From NCBI GenBank assembly GCA_016711435.1, contig JADJSY010000047.1, positions 1 to 43,161 of the forward strand: a stretch of DNA of 43,161 nt. The letters run 5' to 3'. The notes under the pieces are model-generated. The model was not told the DNA's origin. It did not search any database and worked only from the letters and a program-made list of their open reading frames with translations. The translations under genes were made by a program, and so were the position numbers. Shown one piece after another: positions 1 through 7,596 of the stretch. Every line of letters begins with the position of its first letter. The first letter of the stretch is position 1. Source of the stretch: Lewinellaceae bacterium (GTDB taxonomy: Bacteria > Bacteroidota > Bacteroidia > Chitinophagales > Saprospiraceae).

Positions 1-9
1 AGATCGGCT

Positions 10-902
10 TTGCTTTTCTTGCTGTTTCAATTATACATTGTGCAGGCACATGGGCAGACAGCCGTGAATCCTTCGACCTCATTCACCGGCTGCCTAAACG
101 AGCCTTGCCGGCTCCGATGCAGCACAATCGGAACTGGCAGCCAACCCCACAACGTAGTGGCACACCGCACGCCGGAGCCAGCCAGATATTGGCTGGAAAT
201 AAAACGGAAGCATTCCGCCCCTTTTCCATACTGCCACGCGGTGGCCGGACTCTCCAACGGTTTGCTATTCGGCTTGCTGGTGCTCATGTTTGCCATACTG
301 ACCCTGTCAGTCGCAGCCAACAAGTGCCGTTGGCAAGGCCTGGCGCGGTTTTCTGAATGACAATGCCCTGACGCAGGCCCAGCGCGAAGCGACCGGCCTG
401 AGTCGGAAGTACGCCCTACTACCTGTTGTACCTCAATTTTTGCTCAATATGGGGCTGTTTATCTTTCTGGTGACGCGTTTTTCACCCAGGAAATTTAACA
501 ATACCCCCTTTTTTATTGATCTGTATAGTGGGCGGCGCGGCCATGTTCCTGTCCAAACACGTGATTCTGGCCATAGTGCGTTATCTTTTTCAGGTAGAAG
601 CAGAGGTCAACCGCTACAACTTTTTAGTCATCATCTTCAACTGCGTGCTGGGCTTGTTCCTGGTTCCATTCAATTTTATGATTGCATTGGGAGCGGAGAA
701 CTTCTACCAGGGCTTGCTGGTGTTCTGGGTATTGGGGCTGGTGAGCATATTCTACATTTACCGTTCGCTGCGGGCGCTGAATATTGGCGGTAAATTTTTG
801 GTGGGTGACCAATTTCACTTTTTCTTATACCTTTGCACTGTCGAAGCAGCACCCGTCCTCCTCACAAAATTAGCCATGATGCCAATCCACGAATTTGATT
901 GA
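10..902 (+). CDS. DUF4271 membrane protein, multiply frameshifted
   Basis: Conserved pieces of a DUF4271 integral membrane protein can be followed across all three + frames. They run from a signal-like start near 10, through TEAFRPFSILPRGG (frame 3, about 210), GLLFGLLVLMFAILTLS (frame 1, about 260), KAWRGFLNDNALTQAQRE (frame 2, about 325), GSTPYYLLYLNF (frame 3, about 405) and LLNMGLFIFLVTRF (frame 2, about 440), to a last intact piece from about 516 to the stop at 902 that contains NIGGKFLVGDQ and FFLYLCTVEAAPVLL. The function of DUF4271 is unknown; in Bacteroidota it commonly precedes hemD, as here. At least six frame changes in under 900 bases, next to intact sequence meaning, point to poor consensus at a contig edge, though a decayed gene cannot be excluded. 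The true start may lie outside the window. Confidence 0.7.
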
Positions 903-1007
903 TAAGGGTTCCTGCCTGCCGGGAATTCTCGGAATAACGCCTTGTTTAACAATACGCTATTTTCATTGGAAGAAACCTTACAAATTTCACGAAACATACC
1001 AGTCCGA

Positions 1008-1789
1008 ATGTCTGCAACTGCTGCATCCGCTCGGAAAGGAGCCTTCAAAACAGTCCAAAACATACTCATTTCCCAAAGCCCAACCGGCCATCCGTACACA
1101 GTACGACGAGGTTGGAAAAACGATTTGATGTACGTATCGACTTTGTCCCATTTGTGACGATTGAAGGCCTTACGGGAAAGGAATATCGCAAAAATCGGGT
1201 TTATCCGAACGATTACACTGCCATCGTTTTTACCAGTAAAAATGCGGTCGATCATTTTTTCGCCTTTGTGGAGAATTGCGCATCAAAATGTCGGAGAAAT
1301 GAAATACTTCTGTTCGACGGAAGCGATTGCCAATTATCTGCAAAATTTATCATGTTCCGAAAAAGAAAGGTGTTCAACGGCACCAAATCCATCCCGGAAC
1401 TCAAATCCTACATCCTGCGCAACAAGGAAGAAAAATTCTTCCTGCCCTGCAACGACCAGGGCAACCCGGACGTGATCAAGTTTTTTCGCGACCTGAAAGT
1501 GCCGATCCAGGAAGCCGTGATGTACCGCACTGTCAACAACGATCTTACCGAACTGAAAGACATCAAGTACGACATCATCGCGTTCTTTTCGGCCCTTGAA
1601 ATCAAATCCATGTTCGAGCAGTTCCCGGATTTCAAGCAGGAAGACCGCCGTATCTGCGTATTCGGAACATCTGCCAGCAAGGCTGTTACCGAACGCGGCA
1701 TGACGGTCAGTATGCAGGCCGGTACACCGGAAGCGCCGTCTATTGCGGTGGCGCTGGAGAACTATTTGAAGGTGTCGAATAAGAAGTAG
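1008..1789 (+). CDS. hemD: uroporphyrinogen-III synthase, frameshifted near N-terminus
   Basis: HemD closes and isomerises hydroxymethylbilane to uroporphyrinogen III in cytoplasmic tetrapyrrole synthesis. The Bacteroidota form is recognised by KTVQNILISQ near the start, RFDVRIDFVPFVTIEGL, IVFTSKNAVDHFF, the stretch FRKRKVFNGTKSI, and a C-terminal half ending in APSIAVALENYL. The first about 25 residues (ATG at 1008, frame 3) are out of frame with the rest (frame 2 from about 1100); the change falls between 1070 and 1112. The span of 782 bases is one short of a multiple of three, which fits a single lost base and a corrected protein of about 260 residues, normal for the family. An artefactual TTG start at 1112 would give 225 residues lacking the first beta strand. 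It follows the DUF4271 gene and precedes ccmB by 4 bases. Confidence 0.85.
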
Positions 1790-1793
1790 ACAC

Positions 1794-2438
1794 ATGCTGT
1801 TTACCCTCCTCCGCAAGGAATTTCTGCTCGAATTCCGCCAACGTTACGCCATCAGCGGCATCGTATTGTATGTATTCAGTATGGTCTTCGTGGTGTATGC
1901 CGCCAGTATCAAGGTGCAGCCCCAGGTCTGGAACGTGTTGTTCTGGCTGATTATCCTCTTTGCCAGTATCAATGCCGTCGTCAAAAGTTTTGTGCAGGAG
2001 AGCGGCGCCAGGCAGTTGTATTACTACCAACTGGCTGATCCGGCCATGCTGCTGCTGGCCAAAATTATTTACAACACTTTGTTATTGCTCGTATTAAGCC
2101 TGCTGGCCTTCGGTTCATACAGCATCGTAGCGGGCAATCCGGTGAAGGACATTGGTTTGTTTGCACTGATTCTCTTGCTGGGCAGTCTGGGATTCAGCAT
2201 CGCCTTCACCTTTATCGCGTCCATTGCAGCAAAGGCCAACAACAGCGCTACGCTAATGGCAATTCTGAGTTTTCCGGTCATTATGCCTATATTACTGACC
2301 CTGGTGCGACTTTCTGCGATTGCCCTGCGTCTGATACAGGACACCTCCTATCAACGAGATATTGTAAATCTCCTGGCCATAGATGCCATTCTGATCACAC
2401 TTACATTTGTGCTTTTTCCGTATGTTTGGCGTGATTGA
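1794..2438 (+). CDS. ccmB: heme exporter / cytochrome c maturation protein CcmB
   Basis: CcmB is the ABC-2 type permease of the CcmAB complex, which powers release of holo-CcmE during c-type cytochrome maturation in the inner membrane. The 214-residue product starts with a cytoplasmic LLRKEFLLEFRQRYAISG segment followed by about six hydrophobic helices, with the family stretch FWLIILFASINAVVKSF (about residues 50-66) and an SLGFSIAFTFIASIAAKANN segment in the middle. The length is normal for the family and the frame is intact. The ATG lies 4 bases after the hemD stop, so the two are probably cotranscribed; ccmC begins 28 bases downstream. Confidence 0.92.
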   Translation: MLFTLLRKEFLLEFRQRYAISGIVLYVFSMVFVVYAASIKVQPQVWNVLFWLIILFASINAVVKSFVQESGARQLYYYQLADPAMLLLAKIIYNTLLLLVLSLLAFGSYSIVAGNPVKDIGLFALILLLGSLGFSIAFTFIASIAAKANNSATLMAILSFPVIMPILLTLVRLSAIALRLIQDTSYQRDIVNLLAIDAILITLTFVLFPYVWRD

Positions 2439-2466
2439 GGTTTATTTAACGATCAAATTAGCAGCC

Positions 2467-3551
2467 ATGTGGTGGAAAACAGCCTCCGTCGTACTTATTG
2501 TATATACCCTTCTTGCAGGCACGCTGCTGCCGCTCAAACCGGGCATTACCTACATCAGCCCGCAAACAGCGCGTTCAGGGCAGACGGTTACCTTACAACT
2601 GCACGGATACAACAGTTTTTACACGAAAAGCCCGGCCAGTGAAATACGGGTGTGGTTGCAATACGACTCCGCACACGCGCTCACAGGCCAAAATATCCGG
2701 GTGCTGAGCGATACCACGCTCGAAGTCAGTTTTCAAATTCCGACCCAATTGCCCCGTCCTACGCCTTCCGTGATGCTCAATGCCATTATTGACCATCCTT
2801 CCGACGGCGTGTCGCTACTGCCGAGCGCCGTGGAAGTGGTGAAAGACACGATAGCCTCGAATGCGACCTGGACGCAGAGCGAAATCAGCCAGTTGCACAT
2901 CAAGAAGGATTTCTCATTTCCTTACCGGAATGTCATTTACGAAAGTATCCGAAACACATACTTTCACGTACCGATGTGGTTTGTGCTGATGTTTCTTTTG
3001 TTGCGTCGGCGTGGAACAGCGTACAATTCCTGCGATATTCCAACCCGGCCCAAGCTGCTGCGCTGGATGCGAAAAAAGGCCAGTCGCTACTCGACTTTGA
3101 CCGAAAAGCAGCCGCGTATGCGGAAACAGGTTTGCTTTTTGGTATACTCGGATTGATTACCGGGATGCTTTGGGCGCATTACGCCTGGGGAGCCGCCTGG
3201 AGCAACGACATCAAACAGCTGATGACCGCCGTGGCGCTGCTTATTTACCTGGCCTATTTTATCCTTCGACGCTCTTTCGACGAGCCGGAAAAGGGCGCCC
3301 GCCTGGCCGCCGTGTATAATATTTTTGCTTTTTCTTCGCTGATTCCGCTCCTGTACATCGTACCGCGTATGTTTGCCAGCCTGCACCCCGGCGCTACCGG
3401 CAATCCGGCATTTGGAAGTGAAGACCTGGACAATACCATGCGCATGGTGTTTTATCCGGCTATTATCGGCTGGAGTTTATTCGGTTTCTGGCTGGCTCAA
3501 TTGAGGTATCGCTATCAGCGCCTCGTTGATACCGCTACCGGGCTTGATTGA
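2467..3551 (+). CDS. ccmC: cytochrome c maturation protein CcmC (CcsA family) with large periplasmic insert, frameshifted
   Basis: CcmC delivers heme to CcmE at the periplasmic face of the inner membrane. The N-terminal piece has one helix (WWKTASVVLIVYTLLAG) followed by about 110 residues of Ig/IPT-like periplasmic sequence (GITYISPQTARSGQTVTLQL to LLPSAVEVV), then NTYFHVPMWFVLMF, the conserved heme-handling His region. The frame then changes near 2990-3000 beside a TTTT run, and the rest continues as SAWNSVQFLRY through four helices and a second conserved His in LWAHYAWG. The span of 1085 bases needs one extra base to give about 361 residues, so a lost T is the simplest explanation. I chose the ATG at 2467 because it gives a short n-region before helix 1. 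The stop codon lies inside an inverted repeat. Confidence 0.88.
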
Positions 3552-3657
3552 GATATTGGGATATTGAGTTATTGTCACTCCTGCTATTGACTGCCAAGAA
3601 AATATCTCAATATCATAATATCCCAATAACTCAATATCCCAATAACTCAATCAAGCC
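3541..3657. repeat. GATATTGGG-word inverted repeat after ccmC
   Basis: Two 34-base arms (3541-3574 and 3624-3657) are nearly perfect inverted complements, built from the iterated words GATATTGGG and ATTGAGTTATTG. An additional partial copy lies at 3602-3623. The left arm contains the ccmC TGA. A related word pair recurs at 15362-15441. It could fold as an mRNA hairpin between ccmC and the CcmD-like gene; there is no clear U-run after it, so it is not a classical intrinsic terminator. Confidence 0.85.
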
Positions 3658-3704
3658 AATATCCAAATTCCGTTTTTCTTTTACCGAACAAAGCATTTTA
3701 TAGC

Positions 3705-3944
3705 ATGAAATTTTTTAAAACCCGCGTTTTTTTTACAATTATTCTGTTTCTGGTAATATCTTTGCCGTCCGTTTTAGCGCAGGGCAATCGCGACTATATG
3801 CGGGAAACAGGTAAGATAAACGTCGTTATCGGCGTTATTGTGCTCATTTTCCTCGGCATTGTCGTCTATGTGTTGCGCTTAGACCGGAAGCTAACCAAAT
3901 TAGAGCACCAACTCAAAGACGACAAAAATGGGTGGACACATTAG
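3705..3944 (+). CDS. CcmD-family small membrane protein
   Basis: The 79-residue protein has a signal-like first hydrophobic segment (FFTIILFLVISLPSVLAQG), the short stretch YMRETGKINVVIG, a second helix (VIVLIFLGIVVYVLRLDRK) and a charged tail LTKLEHQLKDDKN. This two-helix layout with RLDRKLTKLE after the second helix is the usual Bacteroidota CcmD-like protein, thought to help assemble or release the CcmABC-CcmE complex. Its place after ccmC supports this. Its last 17 bases overlap the start of the dehydrogenase gene. No ccmE follows, so the maturation cluster is split in this genome. Confidence 0.78.
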   Translation: MKFFKTRVFFTIILFLVISLPSVLAQGNRDYMRETGKINVVIGVIVLIFLGIVVYVLRLDRKLTKLEHQLKDDKNGWTH

Positions 3945-5343
3945 TTTTTTTAACAGCGTAGAAAACTACGTGGATAAGGCCGCAGCCTTTACGGACATAC
4001 CGCGGGGCCTTATCGAACAAATCAAAGCTTGTAATCTTGTCCTGCAAATCCGATTCCCGGTTCGTGTAGGCAATGATTACGAGGTCATTGAAGCATATCG
4101 CGTACAGCATAGCCACCACCGGTTGCCGACGAAAGGCGGTATCCGCTATGCCGAATCGGTAGATCAGGACGAAGTGATGGCATTGGCTGCGCTGATGTCT
4201 TACAAATGCGCGCTGGTGGATGTGCCTTTTGGCGGCGCCAAAGGCGGTATTAAAATTAATCCGGCCAAGTATACAACGGAGCAGTTGCAAGGCATCACCC
4301 GTCGCTACACCGCCGAATTGGTGAAGAAAAACTTCATTGGCCCCGGTATCGATGTGCCTGCGCCCGATTATGGCACAGGCCCGCGTGAAATGGCCTGGAT
4401 CCTGGATACTTACCAGGCATTGCGCCATGGCGAAATCGACTCCATCGCTTGTGTCACCGGCAAACCGGTCACGCAAAATGGTATCCGCGGCCGGGCGGAA
4501 GCGACCGGCAGGGGCGTCTTCTACGGATTGCGCGAGTGCATTTCCCATGAAGAGGATATGAAAAAAATCGGCCTGACCAAAGGGATTGCCGGCAAAACGA
4601 TGGTGGTACAGGGCTTGGGTAACGTAGGTAGCAATACTGCACTCATCAGCCAAACGGAAGGCGACGTCAAAGTTATTGGTATTGCAGAAAGAGAAGGCTC
4701 TATACACAACCCGAATGGTATTGATATAGAGAAGCTGCTCGCTTTCCGTAAAGAAACCGGTTCCATCATGGGCTTCCCCGGATCCACTGCTTTGGAAAAC
4801 AGCATGGCTGCCCTGGAACTCGAATGCGACATCCTGGTGCCCGCTGCCCTGGAAAATCAGATTACGGTGGCCAATGCACACCGGATTAAAGCAAAGATTA
4901 TTGCAGAAGCCGCCAACGGCCCTGTTACGGCAGACGCAGATCCCATTCTGCTCCAAAAAGGAATTATTATTCTTCCTGACTTCTTCATCAATGCCGGGGG
5001 CGTGACCGTTTCGTATTTCGAGTGGTTGAAGAACCTGTCGCACCACCGTTTCGGTCGCCTGGAAAACCGTTTCCACCACAACCAGTTTGATGGCATTATC
5101 AGCAAAGTGGAAGAACTCACCGGCAAATCAGTCAATGCCCGGGAGCGCGACTTTCTGACGCGTGGGGGTACGGAAATTGAATTGGTCAACTCCGGCCTGG
5201 AAGACACCATGATTACCGCATACCAACAGATACGGGAAACGATGAAACAACACCCGGATATTCCAGATATACGGACCGCCGCATTTGTTTGTTCACTCAA
5301 AAAGATTGCCAGCGATTATATTTCGATGGGTATCTTCCCATAA
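3928..5343 (+). CDS. gdhA: Glu/Leu/Phe/Val family dehydrogenase (glutamate dehydrogenase-like)
   Basis: Cytoplasmic NAD(P)-dependent amino acid dehydrogenase that interconverts an amino acid (most likely glutamate) with its 2-oxoacid and ammonia. Seen in the 471 residues: the substrate segment HHRLPTKGGIRYAE (about 63-76), Lys93 in MSYKCAL, the catalytic-lysine motif GGAKGG (Lys105), PAPDYGTGPREMAW (Asp147) and a Rossmann dinucleotide motif in VQGLGNVGSNTA (about 225-236). Length fits the hexameric family; the longer C-terminus (after about residue 410) is usual for this Bacteroidota subgroup. The ATG at 3928 overlaps the end of the CcmD-like gene. An Lrp/AsnC regulator lies downstream, a common partner for amino acid metabolism genes. 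Glutamate specificity is inferred, not proven. Confidence 0.9.
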   Translation: MGGHISFFNSVENYVDKAAAFTDIPRGLIEQIKACNLVLQIRFPVRVGNDYEVIEAYRVQHSHHRLPTKGGIRYAESVDQDEVMALAALMSYKCALVDVPFGGAKGGIKINPAKYTTEQLQGITRRYTAELVKKNFIGPGIDVPAPDYGTGPREMAWILDTYQALRHGEIDSIACVTGKPVTQNGIRGRAEATGRGVFYGLRECISHEEDMKKIGLTKGIAGKTMVVQGLGNVGSNTALISQTEGDVKVIGIAEREGSIHNPNGIDIEKLLAFRKETGSIMGFPGSTALENSMAALELECDILVPAALENQITVANAHRIKAKIIAEAANGPVTADADPILLQKGIIILPDFFINAGGVTVSYFEWLKNLSHHRFGRLENRFHHNQFDGIISKVEELTGKSVNARERDFLTRGGTEIELVNSGLEDTMITAYQQIRETMKQHPDIPDIRTAAFVCSLKKIASDYISMGIFP

Positions 5344-5368
5344 ACGGAAGAAACGTACATCGTTCGCC

Positions 5369-5434
5369 AAAAGGTCGAATCAGCAGGTTTTGTTTTGCAT
5401 TTTTCAGCCCGATACCTGCCGATTCGGCCTTTTT
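5369..5434 (+). terminator. intrinsic terminator of the dehydrogenase gene
   Basis: Arms 5369-5388 and 5414-5433 pair over about 20 bases with one wobble and one mismatch, and the right arm runs into TTTTT. It starts 26 bases after the dehydrogenase stop, so it is well placed to end that transcript. Confidence 0.75.
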
Positions 5435-5578
5435 GTGTTTTTGTCATTTATATTACATTTATCAACAAATATTTTTTGGTGTTTTTGCAAAATGATGGTT
5501 TGATGGCTGTTTTTTTATACGAAGAACTGTTAAAAGTAGTTCATTAACAAAATTTACAAAGGTTTATTGGGCTATGGG

Positions 5579-5609
5579 TTGCATATTATTTTTTACTGAC
5601 CTACCTTTG
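5579..5609 (+). promoter_or_regulatory. Bacteroidota-type promoter for the Lrp/AsnC gene
   Basis: TTG at 5579-5581, a 20-base spacer, then TACCTTTG at 5602-5609 match the Bacteroidota -33 / -7 pattern (TTG, TAnnTTTG). The start codon lies about 48 bases further on. The rest of the gap 5435-5578 is AT-rich with no other feature that I can name. Confidence 0.6.
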
Positions 5610-5657
5610 ACCAACTTTTCCAAACCGAAATAAAATTTCATCAACTTAAGAAGTCCC

Positions 5658-6137
5658 ATGTCAGAGAAATTAGATAAAATAGATTTGAAAATCCTCAAAA
5701 TTTTGCAGGAGAACAGCAAAATCACCAACCTGGATTTGTCAAAAAAAATCGGCCTGTCGCCTGCACCCACCCTGGAGCGCGTTAAAAAATTAGAGCAAAG
5801 CGATATTATTCAAAGTTACCACGCCCAGGTCAACCCACACCAAATGGGCCTGAATGTGAAAACATTCGTGCTGGTTTCTCTTGCATGGAAAAAAGAAAAT
5901 GCACTTAATAATTTCCTGGAAAAGATTTCTCAAATTGATGAAGTAACCGAATGCTACATCATCACGGGCGAAGCAGATTTTTTGATGAAGATCGTTTGCC
6001 GCGATATTCCTACCTACGAACAGCTGCTGTTCAAAACAATCAGCCAAATCGAAGAGATTGAGCGCCTCAAAACCTTGATGACCCTTTCGACGGTGAAAGA
6101 TTCCAAGGTGCTGCCGTACAACTATGATGAGAAGTGA
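5658..6137 (+). CDS. Lrp/AsnC family transcriptional regulator
   Basis: The 159-residue protein has an N-terminal winged helix-turn-helix (KIDLKILKILQENSKITNL through LSPAPTLERVKKLEQSDII, residues about 6-50) and a C-terminal RAM ligand-binding domain (about 70-140), with TECYIITGEADFLMKIVC as the family core. Such proteins form octamers and respond to amino acids. The upstream dehydrogenase is a likely target, by context only. It has its own promoter. Its last codons, GAGAAGTGA, are already part of a GAGAAGTGAGA-type repeat that continues past the stop. Confidence 0.9.
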   Translation: MSEKLDKIDLKILKILQENSKITNLDLSKKIGLSPAPTLERVKKLEQSDIIQSYHAQVNPHQMGLNVKTFVLVSLAWKKENALNNFLEKISQIDEVTECYIITGEADFLMKIVCRDIPTYEQLLFKTISQIEEIERLKTLMTLSTVKDSKVLPYNYDEK

Positions 6138-6235
6138 GAAGCGAGAGGTGAGAAGTGAGAACGCGTAGCGTACACCGCTTCGCCTAATCATATAAAGTGT
6201 TGGAGCCAAATATGTTTCCCACACTTTTTCCCAAT

Positions 6236-6272
6236 AAAAAAGGAGAACGCTGAAAATGCGTTCTCCTTTTTT
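6236..6272. terminator. bidirectional intrinsic terminator
   Basis: A perfect stem, A6-GGAGAACGC (6236-6250) and its complement ending in T6 (6258-6272), with a 7-base loop TGAAAAT. The A-run on one side and T-run on the other let it work on both strands, which suits its place between the convergent lrp-like and gldN genes. Confidence 0.88.
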
Positions 6273-6285
6273 ATTGCTAATGCGG

Positions 6286-6328
6286 ATAAGTAGTTATCGG
6301 CTATCGGTTATTAGTTATCAGTTATCCG
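6286..6328. repeat. degenerate 7-nt repeat (NNGTTAT)
   Basis: About six units of the form TAGTTAT, CGGCTAT, CGGTTAT, TAGTTAT, CAGTTAT in tandem with a 7-base period. The same unit occurs at 12582-12617, 14922-14957 and (complement) 19341-19386. Confidence 0.75.
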
Positions 6329-6344
6329 TGTTGATAATCAAGCA

Positions 6345-6375
6345 TTTGTAAAGAATTTAAGCAAAACTAATTTTG
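6345..6375 (+). promoter_or_regulatory. orphan Bacteroidota-type promoter
   Basis: TTTG (6345-6348), exactly 19 bases, then TAATTTTG (6368-6375) is a textbook Bacteroidota promoter. It points right, towards the 3' end of gldN, and no recognisable gene follows; only a weak reading frame from about 6388 that soon enters the repeat. A similar downstream string (TAATTTTGCAC...ACTTA) recurs near 12645 and 26740. Confidence 0.5.
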
Positions 6376-6604
6376 CACATTTACTTAGTGGATAATAGTT
6401 ATGTGAAAAAGTATTCAAATGGCACTTGCGTATTTCTCTGCTTGCTTAACAACCCATACTGTGATGTGCTCTACGGTGTACGCTTCGCCTCTCACTTTCT
6501 CACCACTCTCACTCTCTCACCCTCTCTCACCTCTAATAGAAAAAGGCGTAGCGTACATGGTGTACGCTACGCCTCTCACTTTCTCACTTCTCACTCTCTC
6601 ACCT

Positions 6605-7504
6605 CTAGTACTGCCAGAGGTCGTGTTCGAAGTTGAAAATATCGTTTTTAATTCTTTCAGACTCCATCAGCATGTCCACACCCTGTACATAATCGTCGAT
6701 TTTACGGTCGTGTACGTTTGATTCTTTGTAGATATAGCTGGCGAAATAGCGCATTTCAAACATATCTTCCCAGGAGATCGTGGCATTGGTGTTGCCACCC
6801 AGGGTAAATACGCGGTGACGCGCAAACATTTCGCGGGCTTGTGGGTAATACACCCAGAACATTGGTTTTTCAAAACGGAAATTGCCTTCATTGTCCGTTA
6901 CGTCGATCATCGGAGCAATACCGAGGATACGTACCTGCAATTGGGAAACTTCTTTATCGAAGAACCATATTTCCTTGATACGGAAACGTTTAACATTTTC
7001 CCAGTTGACATCGTTGCGCACGATAGCCACCTTTTCTTCGTAGGTTTCCGGGTCGAACGTAACAACGGTATCCGTTTTGGACAATTGGGACAACACATCG
7101 TCCGTACTCATACGCTTTTTGAATTTTGCGCCGTCTTCATCGGTGGTATACACCGGTAAATCGCCTTTAGAGGCTGCATCGGACAAAATTTTGAAGAAAG
7201 GCTCTTCCGGGTAAGCGAATGGAAGATTCATTTTTTCGCGCACGTCGATCACACGCCAGACGCGTTTTTCCCAGAAGATATCGCTTTCGCGCACCGGCTG
7301 ATAGGAAAGCACTTTGCGTTCCAGCATGATTTCTTTTTTCACCACGTCATCCAGCGGCGTTTCACCCGGCTCTTCTATTGTAATTTCTTCAGAAGGTTCG
7401 GTAGTCTCAATTTCTTCGGGGTCTTGGGCCAGCAGTGTTGTTCCGGACAGGAACAGCAACAGGCATAAGCAAGTCCATTTCATAAAAGTTTGCATGACTC
7501 GCAA
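6605..7504 (-). CDS. gldN: gliding motility / type IX secretion protein GldN (PorN)
   Basis: GldN forms, with the lipoprotein GldK, the periplasmic ring of the type IX secretion system attached to the outer membrane. The 299-residue product has a signal peptide (WTCLCLLLFLSGTTLLAQ, best start Met8), an acidic Glu/Pro-rich stretch (about 28-52), and the family core RESDIFWEKRVWRVIDVREK, NLPFAYPEE, VKRFRIKEIWFFDKEVSQLQ, RILGIAPM and FWVYYPQAR. Length is normal. It is the last gene of gldLMN, 92 bases after gldM, with a hairpin in that gap. The stop codon adjoins a repeat shared with the convergent Lrp gene. Confidence 0.95.
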   Translation of the reverse strand: MRVMQTFMKWTCLCLLLFLSGTTLLAQDPEEIETTEPSEEITIEEPGETPLDDVVKKEIMLERKVLSYQPVRESDIFWEKRVWRVIDVREKMNLPFAYPEEPFFKILSDAASKGDLPVYTTDEDGAKFKKRMSTDDVLSQLSKTDTVVTFDPETYEEKVAIVRNDVNWENVKRFRIKEIWFFDKEVSQLQVRILGIAPMIDVTDNEGNFRFEKPMFWVYYPQAREMFARHRVFTLGGNTNATISWEDMFEMRYFASYIYKESNVHDRKIDDYVQGVDMLMESERIKNDIFNFEHDLWQY

Positions 7505-7548
7505 TTGGATTGTTGAGTGATGAAAAATGTGTTTAGTAAGGAAGAAGA

Positions 7549-7584
7549 AGTCTTCAACCGGCTAAGAAACGCCGGTTGAAGACT
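7549..7584 (-). promoter_or_regulatory. perfect 14-bp hairpin between gldM and gldN
   Basis: AGTCTTCAACCGGC (7549-7562) and its exact complement (7571-7584) flank an 8-base loop, 12 bases after the gldM stop. On the gldM sense strand it is followed by TTCTTCTTCC, not a U-run, so partial termination or an mRNA processing / stabilising role is more likely than full termination. Confidence 0.75.
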
Positions 7585-7596
7585 AATATTTTTCTC

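Larger units (their letters stand above)
6124..6608. repeat. GAGAAGTGAGA-word repeats between convergent lrp-like and gldN
   Basis: A G-rich arm follows the Lrp-gene stop on the + strand (6124-6173: words like GAGAGGTGAGAAGTGAGA, then GCGTAGCGTACAC). Two complementary C-rich arms (about 6471-6534 and 6561-6608: CTCTCACTTCTCAC words with GTGTACGCTACGCC) end at the gldN stop, so gldN also reads G-strand words on its own sense strand. An inner GGCGTAGCGTAC / GTACGCTACGCC hairpin lies at about 6545-6572. The core GCGTAGCGTACAC recurs at 39765. Confidence 0.8.

Noticed and set aside
3913..5079. Long - strand reading frame opposite the glutamate dehydrogenase-like gene (388 codons)
   Set aside because: The + strand protein has clear family motifs throughout; the antisense frame has no recognisable domain and follows from codon bias.
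6373..6721. Small + strand ORFs downstream of the orphan promoter
   Set aside because: They run through Ser/Leu/Thr-rich repeat sequence and into antisense gldN; no start signal or family support.
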